Assembly (NCBI GenBank): GCA_028023455.1
Contig: JAQFVV010006216.1
Span: 3,924,877 to 3,988,876, forward strand
Length of the DNA stretch: 64,000 nucleotides
Source: Epiperipatus broadwayi
Taxonomy: Eukaryota > Onychophora > Udeonychophora > Euonychophora > Peripatidae
Direction of reading: 5' to 3'
The translations under genes were made by a program, and so were the position numbers. Below, piece by piece: positions 34,913-47,580 of this stretch (positions are counted from its first letter, which is position 1; every line of letters starts with the position of its first letter). Under the pieces are notes generated by a model. The model had not been told where the DNA came from, made no database searches, and was given only the letters and a program-made list of their open reading frames with translations.

Positions 34913-37900
34913 GTAAGATAATGTAATGCATATTAATCTAAATTAATTTCAAATTAGAATAAATGATGTTAATATAAATGAATTAATATTTTAAATACTT
35001 ATAAAAGTTTATTTATTTATTACTAATATTTACTAATATGTAAAAAAAAATTGAATTTAGTTAATTTTACCATAATGAAAGTACTTTATTTTGACCATAC
35101 TTCATTAATAAATAAAATAAAAGTCTAATGTTTTTAATGAATTTTTGATGCAGATAAGAGTGAGTGCTGAGATTACATGATAAAGATGTTTATTAACCCA
35201 TATATTGATATTAGATCTGTGTGATGACTTCATAACCTAAAGATTTTTAGTCTGATTCTTATCCGAGTCAAGGAAACAAAAAAAAAAAAAGACTGTCATT
35301 TAAATGAGACCACTATGCTTAACCTAATACTTGGATCTCTCAAACAAGTAATGATATGATTATTATCATTATTATTGATATAATCCTGAATTGGACTCTG
35401 CATCTGATGTTTTGAAAACATTCTTCTTGATTGGTGTGTTGTTAACCTTGATTTCTGATAGCTATGTAAAAATCATGATATTTATTTTATTGCTTCTTTT
35501 AAAAGGCTACATTCAAAGATATATAACTAATTTATTAACAATATCCTGAGTAATATTGACTTCTAAATATTACTTTATAAGCTTTTTATGTAATAAGAGT
35601 GATGATCAGTAATCCATTAAATTATCTCAAATCAATAGATTACTTATTTTGTTGTAGGAAAAGAAAGTAGACATTAAATATAACCAATAAGAGTGTAAGA
35701 AATGAAAATATAATACTTTTAACAGAAATAACAGATTTTGTATGTATTTATAAAACAATGTAGACTAACTTGCTAACAGTTCAAGTAATGGACATGTGTG
35801 CATGTATTTATTTATCCAAGAGTTGTCACACTCCGAATCTGTTTTTCATGAGAAATATTATCAAATATCTACAAAATCAAATGTTTTTTGTAATAAGAGA
35901 ATTTTAACTAATCTACTACAAATTTATGTCTTTTCTAAATCATTAAATTCTATTGCTTATCTCAATCATATTTGATATTCAACTAATTTTAATTTATTAA
36001 TTTATTTGAACTGTTGAACAGTTTTAAGACGAAGTCTTTTAATAAACAACATTGCAATTAGGCAATAATTTGACATAATCATCATTAGTAAATAGTTTCC
36101 CTTTGTTTTTCTCTTAACAAAAATTATTTAAAGCATTTCATCTTCAAGATGGATTATAAAACTATGAGTCTTAATAATATAAAATGTTAAATGATTTCAA
36201 ATATCTTTAAGGAGATTATTTTATAACTAAACTTAATAATGAGGTACTTATTTTGCTCCTCAGAATGTCTAAAACTCAGTAGTTATCCAAAGATTGTGAA
36301 TAACTACAAAATTATGACATAAAAAGAACCATTTACTTGTCATATATTGACTTCTATTTATTTGATAAAGAAAACAAAAGCATTTGCCATTTCAGTGATA
36401 AAACAAATTTATTAACATAGGAAAACTATAATACAATAATAAAAGTAATATTGATTGGCATGATATAAAGATGCCTTCCCCTAAATTATTCTTAAATAAA
36501 TATTGAGTAAATAAAAAGTAAATATAATTCTCAATTATGCATACAACTAAAAAAAAAAATTCTTATCTAATGTTATGACATTTAAAATGAAAAATGATTC
36601 TTAATTAATTAATTATATAACAGAAATACACATTAAATTATTAATTACACTTTGAATTTTATTATATAACATAATAATCAGGTTTGTATGTTAATGTAAA
36701 TGTATGGACAATTATTACTCACTGCTCCAAGTTGTTATTTATTGTTTCAAAATACTATAAAACAGATAATGTAAATAGTTCACAGATATTTTCTATTTTA
36801 TCTGTAACATAAATATTGGAATTGTATATGCTTTGCTCTGTATATTGATCTCTTGTTTATCAATATCCTAGAAATATTGACTTACAATATTTAAATTATT
36901 AGATGAATCTTGATATAAACAAAATGTTTTCTTTAATCTTTTATTTCCCATATTGGAAATATTAAATACTAATATCTTAACTTATTTTACTATTGGATAT
37001 TTTTAATACATTATTGTTTTGAATGTGTGTGAATGATGATGTTCTATTTTAGTCTTTTAAGTCTTTCAATGATGTCAATGATCCGTATTTGTTTTCTCAC
37101 CCAAATATTTGGCTTTTGCTCCCACCATATATCTTTTCATACTTCACTGAGTAGTCTGAATGTTCTATATTGCTGTTCTGATAATTATTTAAATCTCAGA
37201 TTTATAAGTAAGAATTGATAAAACATAAATATTTTTTTTTTAAACTCATAGGCATATTTCATTTTGATATTAAATTATTTCTAACAGAAGCATTTCATCC
37301 AAATTTAATTTTATGACTAATTTCATTTGTAATCGTTAATTTCTTCTAATTTATGATTATCAAGTTTTATTCTTTTTAGTATTTATCTTTAGTTCTATAT
37401 TTTTATTTCATTTAATAATCTTGCAATATTTCCTGACATTCTAAGGTATTATTTTCAAAAGGACCATATCATCTGCCAAAATCTTGATGATTTAAACAAT
37501 CTCCATGTATTCTTATTTTCTTAACTTCTACATTTAAATCTGTGAAATATTTCTCGTAAAACTGCTATAAAATTTTTTGAAGATACAGAAGCACTCTATC
37601 TTTCATGCTTTATAATCTTCTTAGTATCATTATGTAATCTAATCAATGCTGTTGTACTTTGATAAATATTATTTAAAATATGATTATATCCTGGATCTAC
37701 ATTTTGATGATACAAAACTTTAATCATGGTTGAAATAATTATAGAATCAAATATCTATTTATAATTTATAAATCTAAAGCATATGAGGTAATTCATATAC
37801 ATTTGTCCTTTCTACAGCTTCTCTCAATATTTGGATGTAATTCGAATCTAAAATCACTTTTAAATCCGGCTTGGTTTTTGATTGTTTTGAAGACAAAGTT

Positions 37901-38000
37901 TGACAAGTTGTAATTATTTTAATAAAGATTTTGTGTAAAATGTATAGATCTTTCATTTTTAATATCTTTCTTTATCACCTTTTTTAACTATCAATATTAC
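34913..38000. other. AT-rich intron 2 sequence, no feature recognised
   Basis: Nothing coding is recognised. A patch at 35195-35305 with an A run at 35275-35291 looks like the 3' end of an old short retroelement but lacks clear promoter boxes. Confidence 0.45.
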
Positions 38001-38680
38001 TAAAACATGCAAAACTCGCTATATATATATTGCCACACCCAGCAAGCTAGAGTAATCAATGGATGCCAGAAAGCTTGTGCATAAAATCCCCATCAAGTAC
38101 CTACTCATCCAATATCCCCAAACTAGTTTCTGACTTATGGCCTTCATTAGTGAGGAGCCTTGGATCTGAGAGCACTGCACCTAGATCTTAGGATCTAATG
38201 CAACCTTCCAGCAACCACCTTTTATCTCCATTTAACTACAAAACTATGAGTCTTAAACTGAAAACACTTTAATGTTTTCAATCCAAGCACATTAGCTTAT
38301 ATAGTCATATGGGTCTGAACCCAGTTCAGTACCCATACATTTTGGTATCTGGTTTTTTAATAACCATAGTCACCACTATCCTATTAGGCAGGATTGGTTT
38401 TGTGTATAACTGTTGTTAAAACAGGCAAAACTCACAGCAAGCTAGAGTAATCAATGGATGCCAGAAAGCTTGTGCATAAAATCCCCATCTAGTGCCTACT
38501 CATTCTGGGGATATTGGATGAGTAGGCACTAGATGGGGATTTTATGCACAAGCTTTCTGGCATCCATTGATTACTCTAGCTTGCTGTGTGTGGCAATATA
38601 TATAGTGAGTTTTGCTGTTTTAACAACAGTTATACACAAGCATAAGAAGTGGTAGTCATGTGATGTTTATTGGCTTATTA
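38001..38680. mobile_element. Composite repeat 'element A': ~395-bp-spaced tandem unit ending in an inverted copy
   Basis: AGCAAGCTAGAGTAATCAAT occurs at 38041 and 38436 (direct) and inverted at about 38565-38584. Positions 38399-38503 pair with 38518-38640 as a near-perfect hairpin with a 14 bp loop, except for a ~17 bp TGTGGCAATATATATAG segment absent from the left arm. Both outer ends show AAAACTCRCTATATATATTGCCACA and its complement. The interior (TGGATCTGAGAGCACTGCAC, ATGGGTCTGAACCCAGTTCA) recurs at 46950-47580 and 59088-59740. No protein is coded. Confidence 0.75.
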
Positions 38681-40059
38681 ATATTACTACTACATGTTTT
38701 CAGTCTTCTGGTATATTTTTATCATTTGAACATTTGGTATCCTAAAATTTTTTTTGTTTCTTTATCTGTTTTTTTTTAAACATAACAATAATAATTTTAT
38801 TATCATTTAGAGCTTTTTTTTTTTTATAGATTTGATTGTACACTTTACTTCTTCATTTAAAATTCTTAGAAATTCTGATAATATAGTAATTATCATGGTA
38901 AATTTGTTTTATTTATTTTTATATAATTCTTTGTAGAACTCTACCTCACATTTTATGATTATTGCTGAAAACACTTTTTTCCAATTCCAAGATATTGATT
39001 TATATTTTTAAAATTTTTCTTCCTCTTTATAGGTTTCTTTGCCAATATAACATTATTTTTAATACCATTTTATAAAAATCACAATATTCAATTTTTTTTA
39101 ATGGGTAAAGTTTTAATAATATTATGTTCGTTTTTTTTCTTCATATATTGTTTTATCTAAAAAAAATTACTGATAAATTGTTGCATTTTTGTATTAGCTA
39201 TCTTGAAGTTCTTAATAGTGCATCAGTTATCTTCTTACTGATTTCAGTCATGTCTGAACCATTTTAAAGTCTATCAATATTTTAAAACTTATCAAGTTAA
39301 AATTTAAATTTATTAGAGGGTTTTAAAGGTTAAAAATATCAACTGTTAACATTGTCTATTTTAATAGCTTTTGTCTTTCTAATTTTGAATTAGCATGTAT
39401 CTTTTATCTCACTTATCAATTGTCACTTTCTATGTCCATTTATTACAAACATTACAATCTTAAAATACTCACTTGTGTTAATTAAAATATATTACAATTT
39501 TACTATTTCTTTATTTAGATATTTCTATTTCAATTTAGTATTTTTCTCAAAGAAATAATTCATATTTCTTTTTTCTCTGTGAACTCCACAACTCTATGTT
39601 CTCTGTCATTTCTGTCATTATAACCCAATTTACCACTATCATTTTTATTCTTCAATCTTTTGCAATTTTAACATTTGAGTCTCCATTGATAATTTTAAAA
39701 TGGTTGATTTAAATCAGAAGCTAAATGCAACAGCAGTGGTTAGATTACATGGTTATACTAAGAAGATTAGCATTGGAAAGTATGGCAAGATAATTCCATA
39801 TCTCCAAAACTTTTTATAGCAATTTTGCATTTTGTGGATCAAAATGGAAAATTATATTAGAATAAAAATACATGGAAATTATTTAAATAATCCAAATTTT
39901 TAAAGAGCTTCAGAAAATGTTGCAAGAATTGTCAGATAAAAGCATTGAAAATAGATTAAAGATATCTATTAAAAAGACCAATGTTCAATGGATTTTTTTA
40001 AGGAAAAAATTAAGATTGATAAGCATAAAGTAGACATATTAGTACTTTTAGTAAAAATA

Positions 40060-40500
40060 ATTTAATATTAAGAGAAAATATGTCTACATGTTTGAAAAGA
40101 AAGATTTTTAATGTTATGTATTTTACTGATTCTTAGTTTTGGATCTGAGGCATGGACACTTAAAAGAAAAGAAATACAGAGCGCAAATTACTCAACAAAG
40201 TTTATATATACATCTGCAGTGACAAGAAGAAATCAAAAGCAAAATACTTGAGTGAGAGAGCAAACAGAATTCAGTGACATCACTGTGTTATATAAGAAAC
40301 TGAAATGAAGGTCAGCTGAACATATTTCTGGAAGAGATAATAGACAAACTGTTGAACTGGATCCCAAGTGATTCAAAAGACTTAGAAAGAGACCAATTGT
40401 GAAAAAGATTGATAAAATAAAGCAGTTTATTTGGGGAACATAAAGAAGAGAAACCATGGATCAGAGAAAATGAATTATCCTGCAGTGAATAGATAATGCT
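40060..40500 (+). pseudogene. RTE-like LINE, C-terminal remnant
   Basis: Across several frames the plus strand reads MSTCLKRKIFNV, FGSEAWTLKRKEI, SAEHISGRDN, QTVELDPK, RLRKRPIVKKIDKIKQFIWG and EPWIRENE. That order (NqxvLpvltYGSEtWtl... aGHvaRrxDNrW... GRpxxRWxDdi) is the well-known C-terminus of RTE-clade ORF2 proteins. It is heavily damaged by frameshifts and stops, and no RT core is visible upstream. The GATGATGATAT near 40507 may be its simple-repeat tail. Confidence 0.6.
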
Positions 40501-42064
40501 TGTAAATGATGATGATATATTTATATACTTAAAATAGATAATGGCTAATTTTTTCTAAGATTATTGTAAGATGTTGAGACAAAGGCTGCAAAATTTTCTC
40601 AAAGTATGCTAAATTATATATTTATATATATAATTCATGTGAATGTTTGTCTGCAAGGCTGCCATATTTTCCCTGTGAATGTTTGTCCACAAGGTTGTGT
40701 CAAATTATTATGAAGAATATTTTATCCAAAGGAAATAAGCCCATCATTAATAGTTGTTTGTAACACTGTCAAATTCACTTATCAAATATAACAGGTATAT
40801 TTTAAAATTTCTCATATTTATTTATATAATATTAAAATCTTTTGTTTAATTTACATTAAATCTTAAAAAAATTTTGTTAAAGCAGCTAATTAATAAAACT
40901 ATTATAAATATTATATTTAATAATCCATAATTTTTATTATAAAAAATTTAAGGCCAAGGAAGTAAGCTATCAAATTCACATATCAAAAGACAGCCTTTCA
41001 AAAGAATGGGCACATCTGGTATGTATGTATATATATATATAAAAGAGATAAAAGTTAATTTTTAAGTGTTATTAGATCTTATTTGAAAATATTCAAAAGA
41101 AATATACTGTATTCATAAAAATTTGAGTATAAAAATATATACTAATAAATTTATTTTCTTTTAAAAAATATTAACTATTTTTTTTCTTAGTATTTTTTTT
41201 TGTTTAAATTACAATTTTCCTCATCCTCATAAACATCAAGTAGTTTTTTTGGCCACAGGCTTGCATGTATTATAATATGTAAGATTGTCAGAAATAATTT
41301 AATTATAGGCTGTTAGATATCAAGCATTTAAAAAAATTATTAATTATTGGTTTCAGTTCTAGTATGAATATATTAAATAAATTTGTCAATTATTAATTAT
41401 ATCTTCTATTTTAATATTTCCCTAACTATAATATCATTTAACATTTTTGAAGTGATGAATTTATAGAATAAAATCAGGTTATTTATGCCAATATTTTTAA
41501 AAAATTATTTAAATGATTTTACAGTAAAATATATATATATAATCGAATAGTTTATTTTTCAAAAATTGAAATTCGAGTACAAGAAATGGAACTAGAGCAG
41601 TGATTCTTGGGATTTTGAATCTATCAGCACTACCATTGCACAAGACCATAACAATTTGATTTGTGCTTTTTTATGTGCATTTTAAATAAATTCTGTATTT
41701 GAATTTTATTATACAGTTGTATACAATTAATGTCTCATGATCCAATGAATTTTAAATATATGATTACATATTATAGATTCATTGTAAAATATTTAAGATT
41801 TACTTGTCACTTTATCAGTCATAGCATAAACTATTGTAATGACTTTTCTGTTACTATGGCAACTTGAATATTATGTTTTATAAACTGTGCATCACCTTGA
41901 GTCTCATTAAAAAGTAAATTTTATTTATTGTGTTAATTATCAGCCTTTATTTTGTAAACCAAAAACTGTTTTAATAGCAAAATTTTGTTAATCATTTTAG
42001 TAGGTGCTTTGTAAATTTTTTAGATAGTTGTGGTAGCCACCAAATAGTCTCTGTCCACTACTGA

Positions 42065-43005
42065 ATGATACTAGGCGATAAATTTGATGTGTCTAATTTT
42101 GAAAAACGATGTTGTTTTGCAGATTTTGATTAAAAGGTGACAGTCAAAAAAAATTGTTTCCTTTCAATAAATTTGATGCATAGTTTTGAATTGAGATGTC
42201 ATTTTACAGATTTTGATGAAACAACAATCAGACAGAAATTGTAATTATTTTCTCTTTCCCAGCTAACATCTTATAAATTAGTCTTTTTATATATATATAT
42301 ATATTATTTTGATAATACACACATAAAGTGATCTTTGTGACTGATTCATATGTAAAAATTACTTCCAACTCCATTACGTATTTTTATTTTTTAGATTCCT
42401 TTATAGACAAGCAAACCTATTTGACACTTTAAAAAATTGTCAATAGTTTTTGACATCCCTCCAATATAGTATTATTTTTATTGGAACATGCACAGAAAAT
42501 TATTGTTTCCATTTCATTTGTTCAAGAGAAAAGTTGATTTTTCCTTAGGTTTTACCCTCCTCCCTCTTTTTTTTCTTATTGTAATCTCACAAAAAATCCT
42601 CTCCATGTCTCAATTTTCAATACTCATCACCTGTGCAAGCATGCAAAGCAAGCAATTAACCTGAAAGTAGTGCTAAACTCTCAAAAAGAAAACCAATACA
42701 AACTAAAAAAATTTAGCAGACACAACTAAAAAATTGTTGGGATAAAATTTTAAAAAAGTCCAATTCTACAAACTAACAAAATGTATTGATTTAAAAGTAA
42801 TGAAAAATCTGAAAAAGACAGTGATACCTCTCATCATTTTGACATTTAACCTAACAAAAAAAAAACATTTCTATTATTTCTTTATTAAAATTGTCTCTAT
42901 TGTGTGTGTCTTTTTTTTCTGACAGTCATTTAACCAAAATCTGCAAAACAACATTTTCCTTCAAAAATAGACATCAAATTTATTCCTTAGTATTCTCTCA
43001 GCCAA
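42065..43005. repeat. Inverted-repeat-bounded element (~80 bp arms, ~0.94 kb)
   Basis: The left arm (ATAAATTTGATGTGTCTAAT, TGTTGTTTTGCAGATTTTGA, about 42065-42148) pairs with 42918-43005. A second, diverged direct copy of the arm lies at about 42160-42245. The interior has no recognisable frame. This is a non-autonomous fold-back or MITE-like structure. Confidence 0.65.
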
Positions 43006-43109
43006 AATGTCCAAAAAAACACTGTCAGTCATCTTACTTCCCTTTTCATTCCCCACCTTAGATTTTTCCCATATTTTTCTCTATCATGCTCTATTGCATT
43101 TCCACAACA

Positions 43110-43720
43110 TCATTTTTGTCACTCCATGGCCTTTGTATCTAGATCTCCCTTATTTTTTTTCAACCCTAGCATAAAGAACCCCAGCATAAAGAACAATAAT
43201 CCACTTTCTATATAATCACTTGATCTATATTTATTCTTTGACAGCTTCATTATTTGTACCCATTCTGCTTGCAAGCATTTACATTCTATTAGCAAATGCC
43301 TGATACTTTCCATTGCCTTCTTTATATAACATGCAGATTAAATCATCTCAAGCGTTAACTAGTAACTACTTTCCTTGCTATTATCATAAATTAACTCCCA
43401 TCCAATATTCTGTTTATTTATATATATATATATGTAAATTCTTTTTATTCTCCATACTAGTTTCCATCTCTCCAGCTCCTTATTTTTTATTAATAAATCT
43501 ATACTTTTATCCCAATCTTTACCACTATGTCACTCAACAATACTTTTAATACACTCACCCCACTCTTTGTACAAGTATACTGACATAAAGTCTTTATCCA
43601 AATCTTCTGCATTCCATACAACCTGCCCTTTATTTGTAACCTAATTAAATACTATTTTGGCTATTCTCTTACTATCCATAAATGGCAATCTACCAAACAT
43701 TTTAATTTTGCTATTTCCAT
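43110..43720 (-). pseudogene. LINE ORF2 C-terminal remnant, minus strand
   Basis: The open frame 43119-43313 gives AMESIRHLLIECKCLQAEW, the C-terminal 'ETxxHLxxxC' region of L1/R2/CR1-style ORF2 proteins. Upstream on the same strand, in other frames, come WNAEDLDKDF, YKEWGECIKSIV and a WELIYDNSKE-like block, as expected for the segment before that motif. Stops and frameshifts are frequent. It ends abruptly at about 43720, against the start of the next repeat, suggesting that the repeat interrupted it or truncated it. Confidence 0.5.
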
Positions 43721-44360
43721 GTCTGAAAAGTTCAGATTTTCCACTCAATAGAAGTGCTTGACTTTGGGTTGGGATTTTTAGATCTAGTGTCTGAACCTAC
43801 CCTGGCACCTCTCTGAGGAGTGCCAAAGCATGAAACCATGGTCAGGAATTTGGGGGGATTCCTGACAGAGATATTTTATGTGCTGGTTCTGGCTAAGCAT
43901 TTATCACAAAGCTTGTTGAGAAATTGGCAATCCTCATTGTTTATAACTTACAAGCTTAAGAGATATGGTCATGTGATCTATGACTCTTATTTTGACTATT
44001 TATAATCTCTGCCTTAAGTCTTATGCAATGTTATATTGCTAAAACTATTAATATATGGTATGGCTGAAGATCTATCAGCCCCATATAGCTATTTGAGTTG
44101 GATAGCTGGGTTTGAAGACATGTAGATGTCTGAAAATTTCAGATTTTCCACTCAATAGATAACTTTTATGTGCTTGGCTTTGGGTTGGTATTTTTAGATC
44201 TAGTGTCTGAACCTACCCTGGCACCTCTCTGAGGAGTGCCAAAGCATGAAACCATGGTCAGGAGTTTGGGGGGGGGGTTGACATAGATATTTTAAGTGCT
44301 GGCTCTGGCTAAACATTTATCACAAAGCTTGTTGAGGAATTGGCAATCCTCATTGTTTAT
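43721..44360. repeat. Tandem repeat with 407 bp unit (1.6 copies)
   Basis: GTCTGAAAAG/TTTCAGATTTTCCACTCAAT starts at 43721 and again at 44128. CTACCCTGGCACCTCTCTGA, GCATGAAACCATGGTCAGGA and GGCAATCCTCATTGTTTA are common to both copies. The linking part holds CCATATAGCTAT and GTTTGAAGACAT, shared with the satellite at 56193-58801, so it is a diverged relative of that family. Confidence 0.85.
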
Positions 44361-44497
44361 TGTTAAAGTTTATTTTAAATTTAAGGAGGTCTGTAATTTA
44401 TTTTAATTATTTATTTATTTTCCGAAATAAATAAGATATGAATACACATACCCATATACCTATATCATACTAATTTAATATCTTGATAATTTGGTTG

Positions 44498-44672
44498 AAA
44501 ATTAATTTTATAATCATTGAAATTATATTAAGTACTATTACTAATGTAGGTTATTGATGGAAACACTTGAAGAGAGATAAATGTAAAATTAATTTTATAA
44601 TCGATTGAAATTATATTAAGTACTATTACTAATGAAGGTTATTGATGGAAACACTTGAAGAGAGATAAATGA
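44498..44672. repeat. Two tandem copies of an 87 bp unit
   Basis: AAAATTAATTTTATAATC begins at 44498 and 44585. Both copies end GAAACACTTGAAGAGAGATA, with only a few differences, so the duplication is recent. Confidence 0.9.
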
Positions 44673-44903
44673 AAAAACTATCCTGAGTTCAAAAATACTG
44701 GGCATAACAGAACCATCTACAAAGGTGAAAATTGAATAAAGTAATCTAGATTGTATTTGTATTGAATATTTAATTTTAAATTATTTTATCTAAAGTGGGT
44801 TCAATCTTGGATTAAAGTTAAATTGTATCATTCATAGCTTCCTATATGGAGACCCTAAATTCGATTATAGTTAGATGGGATCACTTTGATTCCTTTGCCC
44901 ATT

Positions 44904-44906
<3 letters not shown>

Positions 44907-44937
<31 letters not shown>

Positions 44938-44967
44938 AATATCATATATATATATATATATATATAT
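44907..44967. repeat. (TA)n microsatellite, two runs
   Basis: Two TA runs of about 26 bp each are separated by TTGTAATATCA. They adjoin the dispersed copy of the 472 bp family. Confidence 0.9.
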
Positions 44968-45070
44968 GGGAGATGATGATCTGGATCAACAGATGAATGC
45001 TGGTTTAGCATGAAATACACATGTTGGAGTTCGTTTATTTTTTCACATGTATGTGGTGTTTGTGTCAGTT
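44968..45070. repeat. Dispersed copy of the 29152-29800 repeat family
   Basis: It shares GGAGATGATGATCTGGATCA and GCTGGTTTAGCATGAAATAC with the 472 bp unit. Only the start of the unit is present. Confidence 0.7.
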
Positions 45071-45725
45071 GTATGATAAAAAGCAGATAACTGAAAGGAG
45101 CTTGAAAGTCAATGCTGAAGCCCTTTTTAAGATATTTTTAGGTAACCAGTCCATCAGTAATTTAAATAATCATAAATGTCTTCTCAAATTTAATTTCAAT
45201 TAATGAATATTTATATAAAATTAAAAGAACCCTTAGGCTTTAAATAAACAACATTCTGTATGTCAAGCAAAAATCAAGAATAAAATGAATTCATCCATTC
45301 TTAAAACTTTCATGTTTATAAGCTATTCTTGCTAACATTAATGGAAATTCATAATAAACATCATTTACCAAACACTTGAAAATATTAGCATTAATAATTA
45401 ATAAACTAATAATCAGTTTACCAAGGGTGGAGATAGAATCTCTATTTTAACAACTTTGAATTAATAATTAAAGAGAAATTAATAATTATAAAATTAATAC
45501 CATATTTTTATGTGGCTGATATATTAAATTCATTCTAAATTTTCACTATTGTTGGTAAGAGTAAGCTTATAAATATTAAAAGCTTTAAAAATAAGTATAT
45601 CCATTTGATTTTTGCTAAACATAAAAGAGGATTGAGGTAGACTGATTTGCTCATTAAATATAATTGATTTCCAGTTTATATATATAATATAAATAAAATG
45701 TCCGATAATTAAAACAAAATTGTAA

Positions 45726-45928
45726 TTATAATTGAAATAATAAATTTAACGGTTTACAAACTATTATAAACAATCCTTAAATCAGCAGAAGTGCTTTTGG
45801 TTAATTTTTTTTTTTTTAATTTAATGTTAGTTGAGGCAGGTTTAAGAAATTAACCAAAAGTACTTCTGCGGATTTAAGGATTGTTTATAATAGTTTGTAA
45901 ACCGTTAAATTTATTATTTCAATTATGA
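45726..45928. repeat. Fold-back element, ~80 bp arms
   Basis: Positions 45726-45808 (with GGTTTACAAACTATTATAAA and CAGAAGTGCTTTTGGTTAA) pair nearly perfectly with 45850-45928, around a T-rich ~40 bp loop. The segment TAGTACTTCTGCAGATTTAA at 60079 is a relative, adjoining another fold-back element. Confidence 0.85.
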
Positions 45929-46121
45929 TATATATATATAATTCAATGTATATTTATATAATTCAACATATATATATAATGTGATGTAGCCTTCATTATG
46001 AGTGAACAATATCTCATGTACATCCAGATGTTGAAACCATGATTTACATTTGTCTTTTATATTAGTTAATTGATTTAAGTATTAATTTGTATTTCAATTT
46101 TTTGTTTATCTTTTTTTTCAG

Positions 46122-46258
46122 GAATTGCTGCCCTATGTTTGGCAAAACTAGCTGATAAAGGTATCTTGGATTATGATGCTCTTGTTACTAAATACTGGCC
46201 TGAGTTTGGTCAGAATGGGAAAAGTAATGTTACAGTCAAAATGTTATTAAGTCATCAG
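46122..46258 (+). CDS. Beta-lactamase-like serine hydrolase, third coding exon
   Basis: A pyrimidine-rich acceptor (TTTTTTTTCAG, ending 46121) and a GTATTTTA donor at 46259 enclose 137 bp. Two bases complete the Gly codon begun in exon two, and the exon ends in phase 0. Residues 105-150 read GIAALCLAKLADKGILDYDA, then TKYWPEFGQNGK and MLLSHQ, the segment that directly follows SxxK in class C-type enzymes. The next exon should begin with the AGL-like start of the following motif. The YxN and HxG catalytic motifs and at least half of the ~400-residue protein remain uncoded within the window. No lesion is seen in the 150 residues. Confidence 0.9.
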
Positions 46259-46949
46259 GTATTTTACTGTATATGTATAAAATAGATTTAAAACATTATT
46301 TTATAGAATATTATACAAAAATCTTTAGTTAAAGAATTTTTCATTGTCAGAACAAAATAGATCAGCGTCTAGTAAGTATTTAAAATGATTCTGGCTCACA
46401 GACAGATTTTTGAAACCTGTTATTATGATTTCTTAAATAATAATGAATTATATGTTCTATAGTCTTTTCATTCATTGTTTCTTTTTGTTTATTATAATTT
46501 TTATTAATCACATATGAAGAAAGTATCAATTTTTCTTCACAGAGAATGGTCAAAATTCTGGTAACTGAAAAATAAAAAGCATATAAAGTGATCTGTGAAG
46601 ATTGTTTCATATTTGATGAATTAGAAACTAATCCATTATATTTTAATCATTAGAAAATTCTCTTCATCTAGGACTTTTACACAGTGTTCTCCTAAATGTG
46701 TTTTAAAATGTATTTCATAAAAGTTAAACTTCTAAAGCATTCTCTGGACATTCCATCATATTTCAAATTTTTAAAGTCAGGTCAATCTCTTTTTTTTTTT
46801 TATTTATCTGGAAGTGATAAGCTGCAGTAAATTCTTTTTATAAATAATTTTTTTTTATTTTTATGTTACAGTGTATACAAGAACCATTGTTTTTGTTTTC
46901 TGCATACTCTATGCCAGATTTCATGTAAGCTTTAGAAAATAAAATAGAT

Positions 46950-47580
46950 ACCAGGTGATAGTTCTTAATAAATATCTAGCCTGTGCTATCCTATTCAGTA
47001 TTTCCAGACTTATTTCAAGCTTATGGATTTCATTAGTGAGGAGCTTTGGATCACAATAATGCATCTATACCTTTAGGATCTAATGCATCTTTTTTCCAGA
47101 TGCTATCATTTATCTCTCTTTTATACTATCAAGCTATCAGTATAAACTGAAAATGATAAATATTTTTAATTTAAACTATTTACTCTGTATAGTCATATAG
47201 ATCTGAAAACAGTTCAGTTTTTATATATTATGATGTTTTTAATTTTTAATAATTATAGACATCTTTATTCTGTGGTCAGGATTTGTTATAAATCAATGGC
47301 ATGATATCACTCTATTACATGACTTCAGCTCAATATTGTTTAGTTAGTAATACACTTTTTATCATCTCAAAATTTCTTACTGTAATCAATAATAAATAAT
47401 AATATATGCCTGATAATAGTGCTTAATAAATTCCTTTACTATGCTGTCCTATCCAATATTACAAGAATAGTTTCAATATCCAAAGCATTTCATTCATAAA
47501 AACTACAAGCATGATATTAGTCTGGAGATATTGGATAGGAATATAAAGTGTGGGGATTTATTAAAGACTATCAATAATTA
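46950..47580. mobile_element. Composite repeat 'element B': older copy of element A
   Basis: TTCATTAGTGAGGAGCTTTG, TTTAGGATCTAATGCA and ATAGTCATATAGATCTGAAA follow in the same order as in element A. The end at 47470-47560 turns back on itself (CTATCCAATATT ... AGTCTGGAGATATTGGATAG), and GGGGATTTATTAAAGACTATC complements the start at about 46955. Divergence is clearly higher than in element A. Confidence 0.6.

Noticed and set aside
40233-40457. Minus-strand open frame of 74 codons
   Set aside because: It is the complement of the RTE-like C-terminal region. The plus strand has the known motif order.
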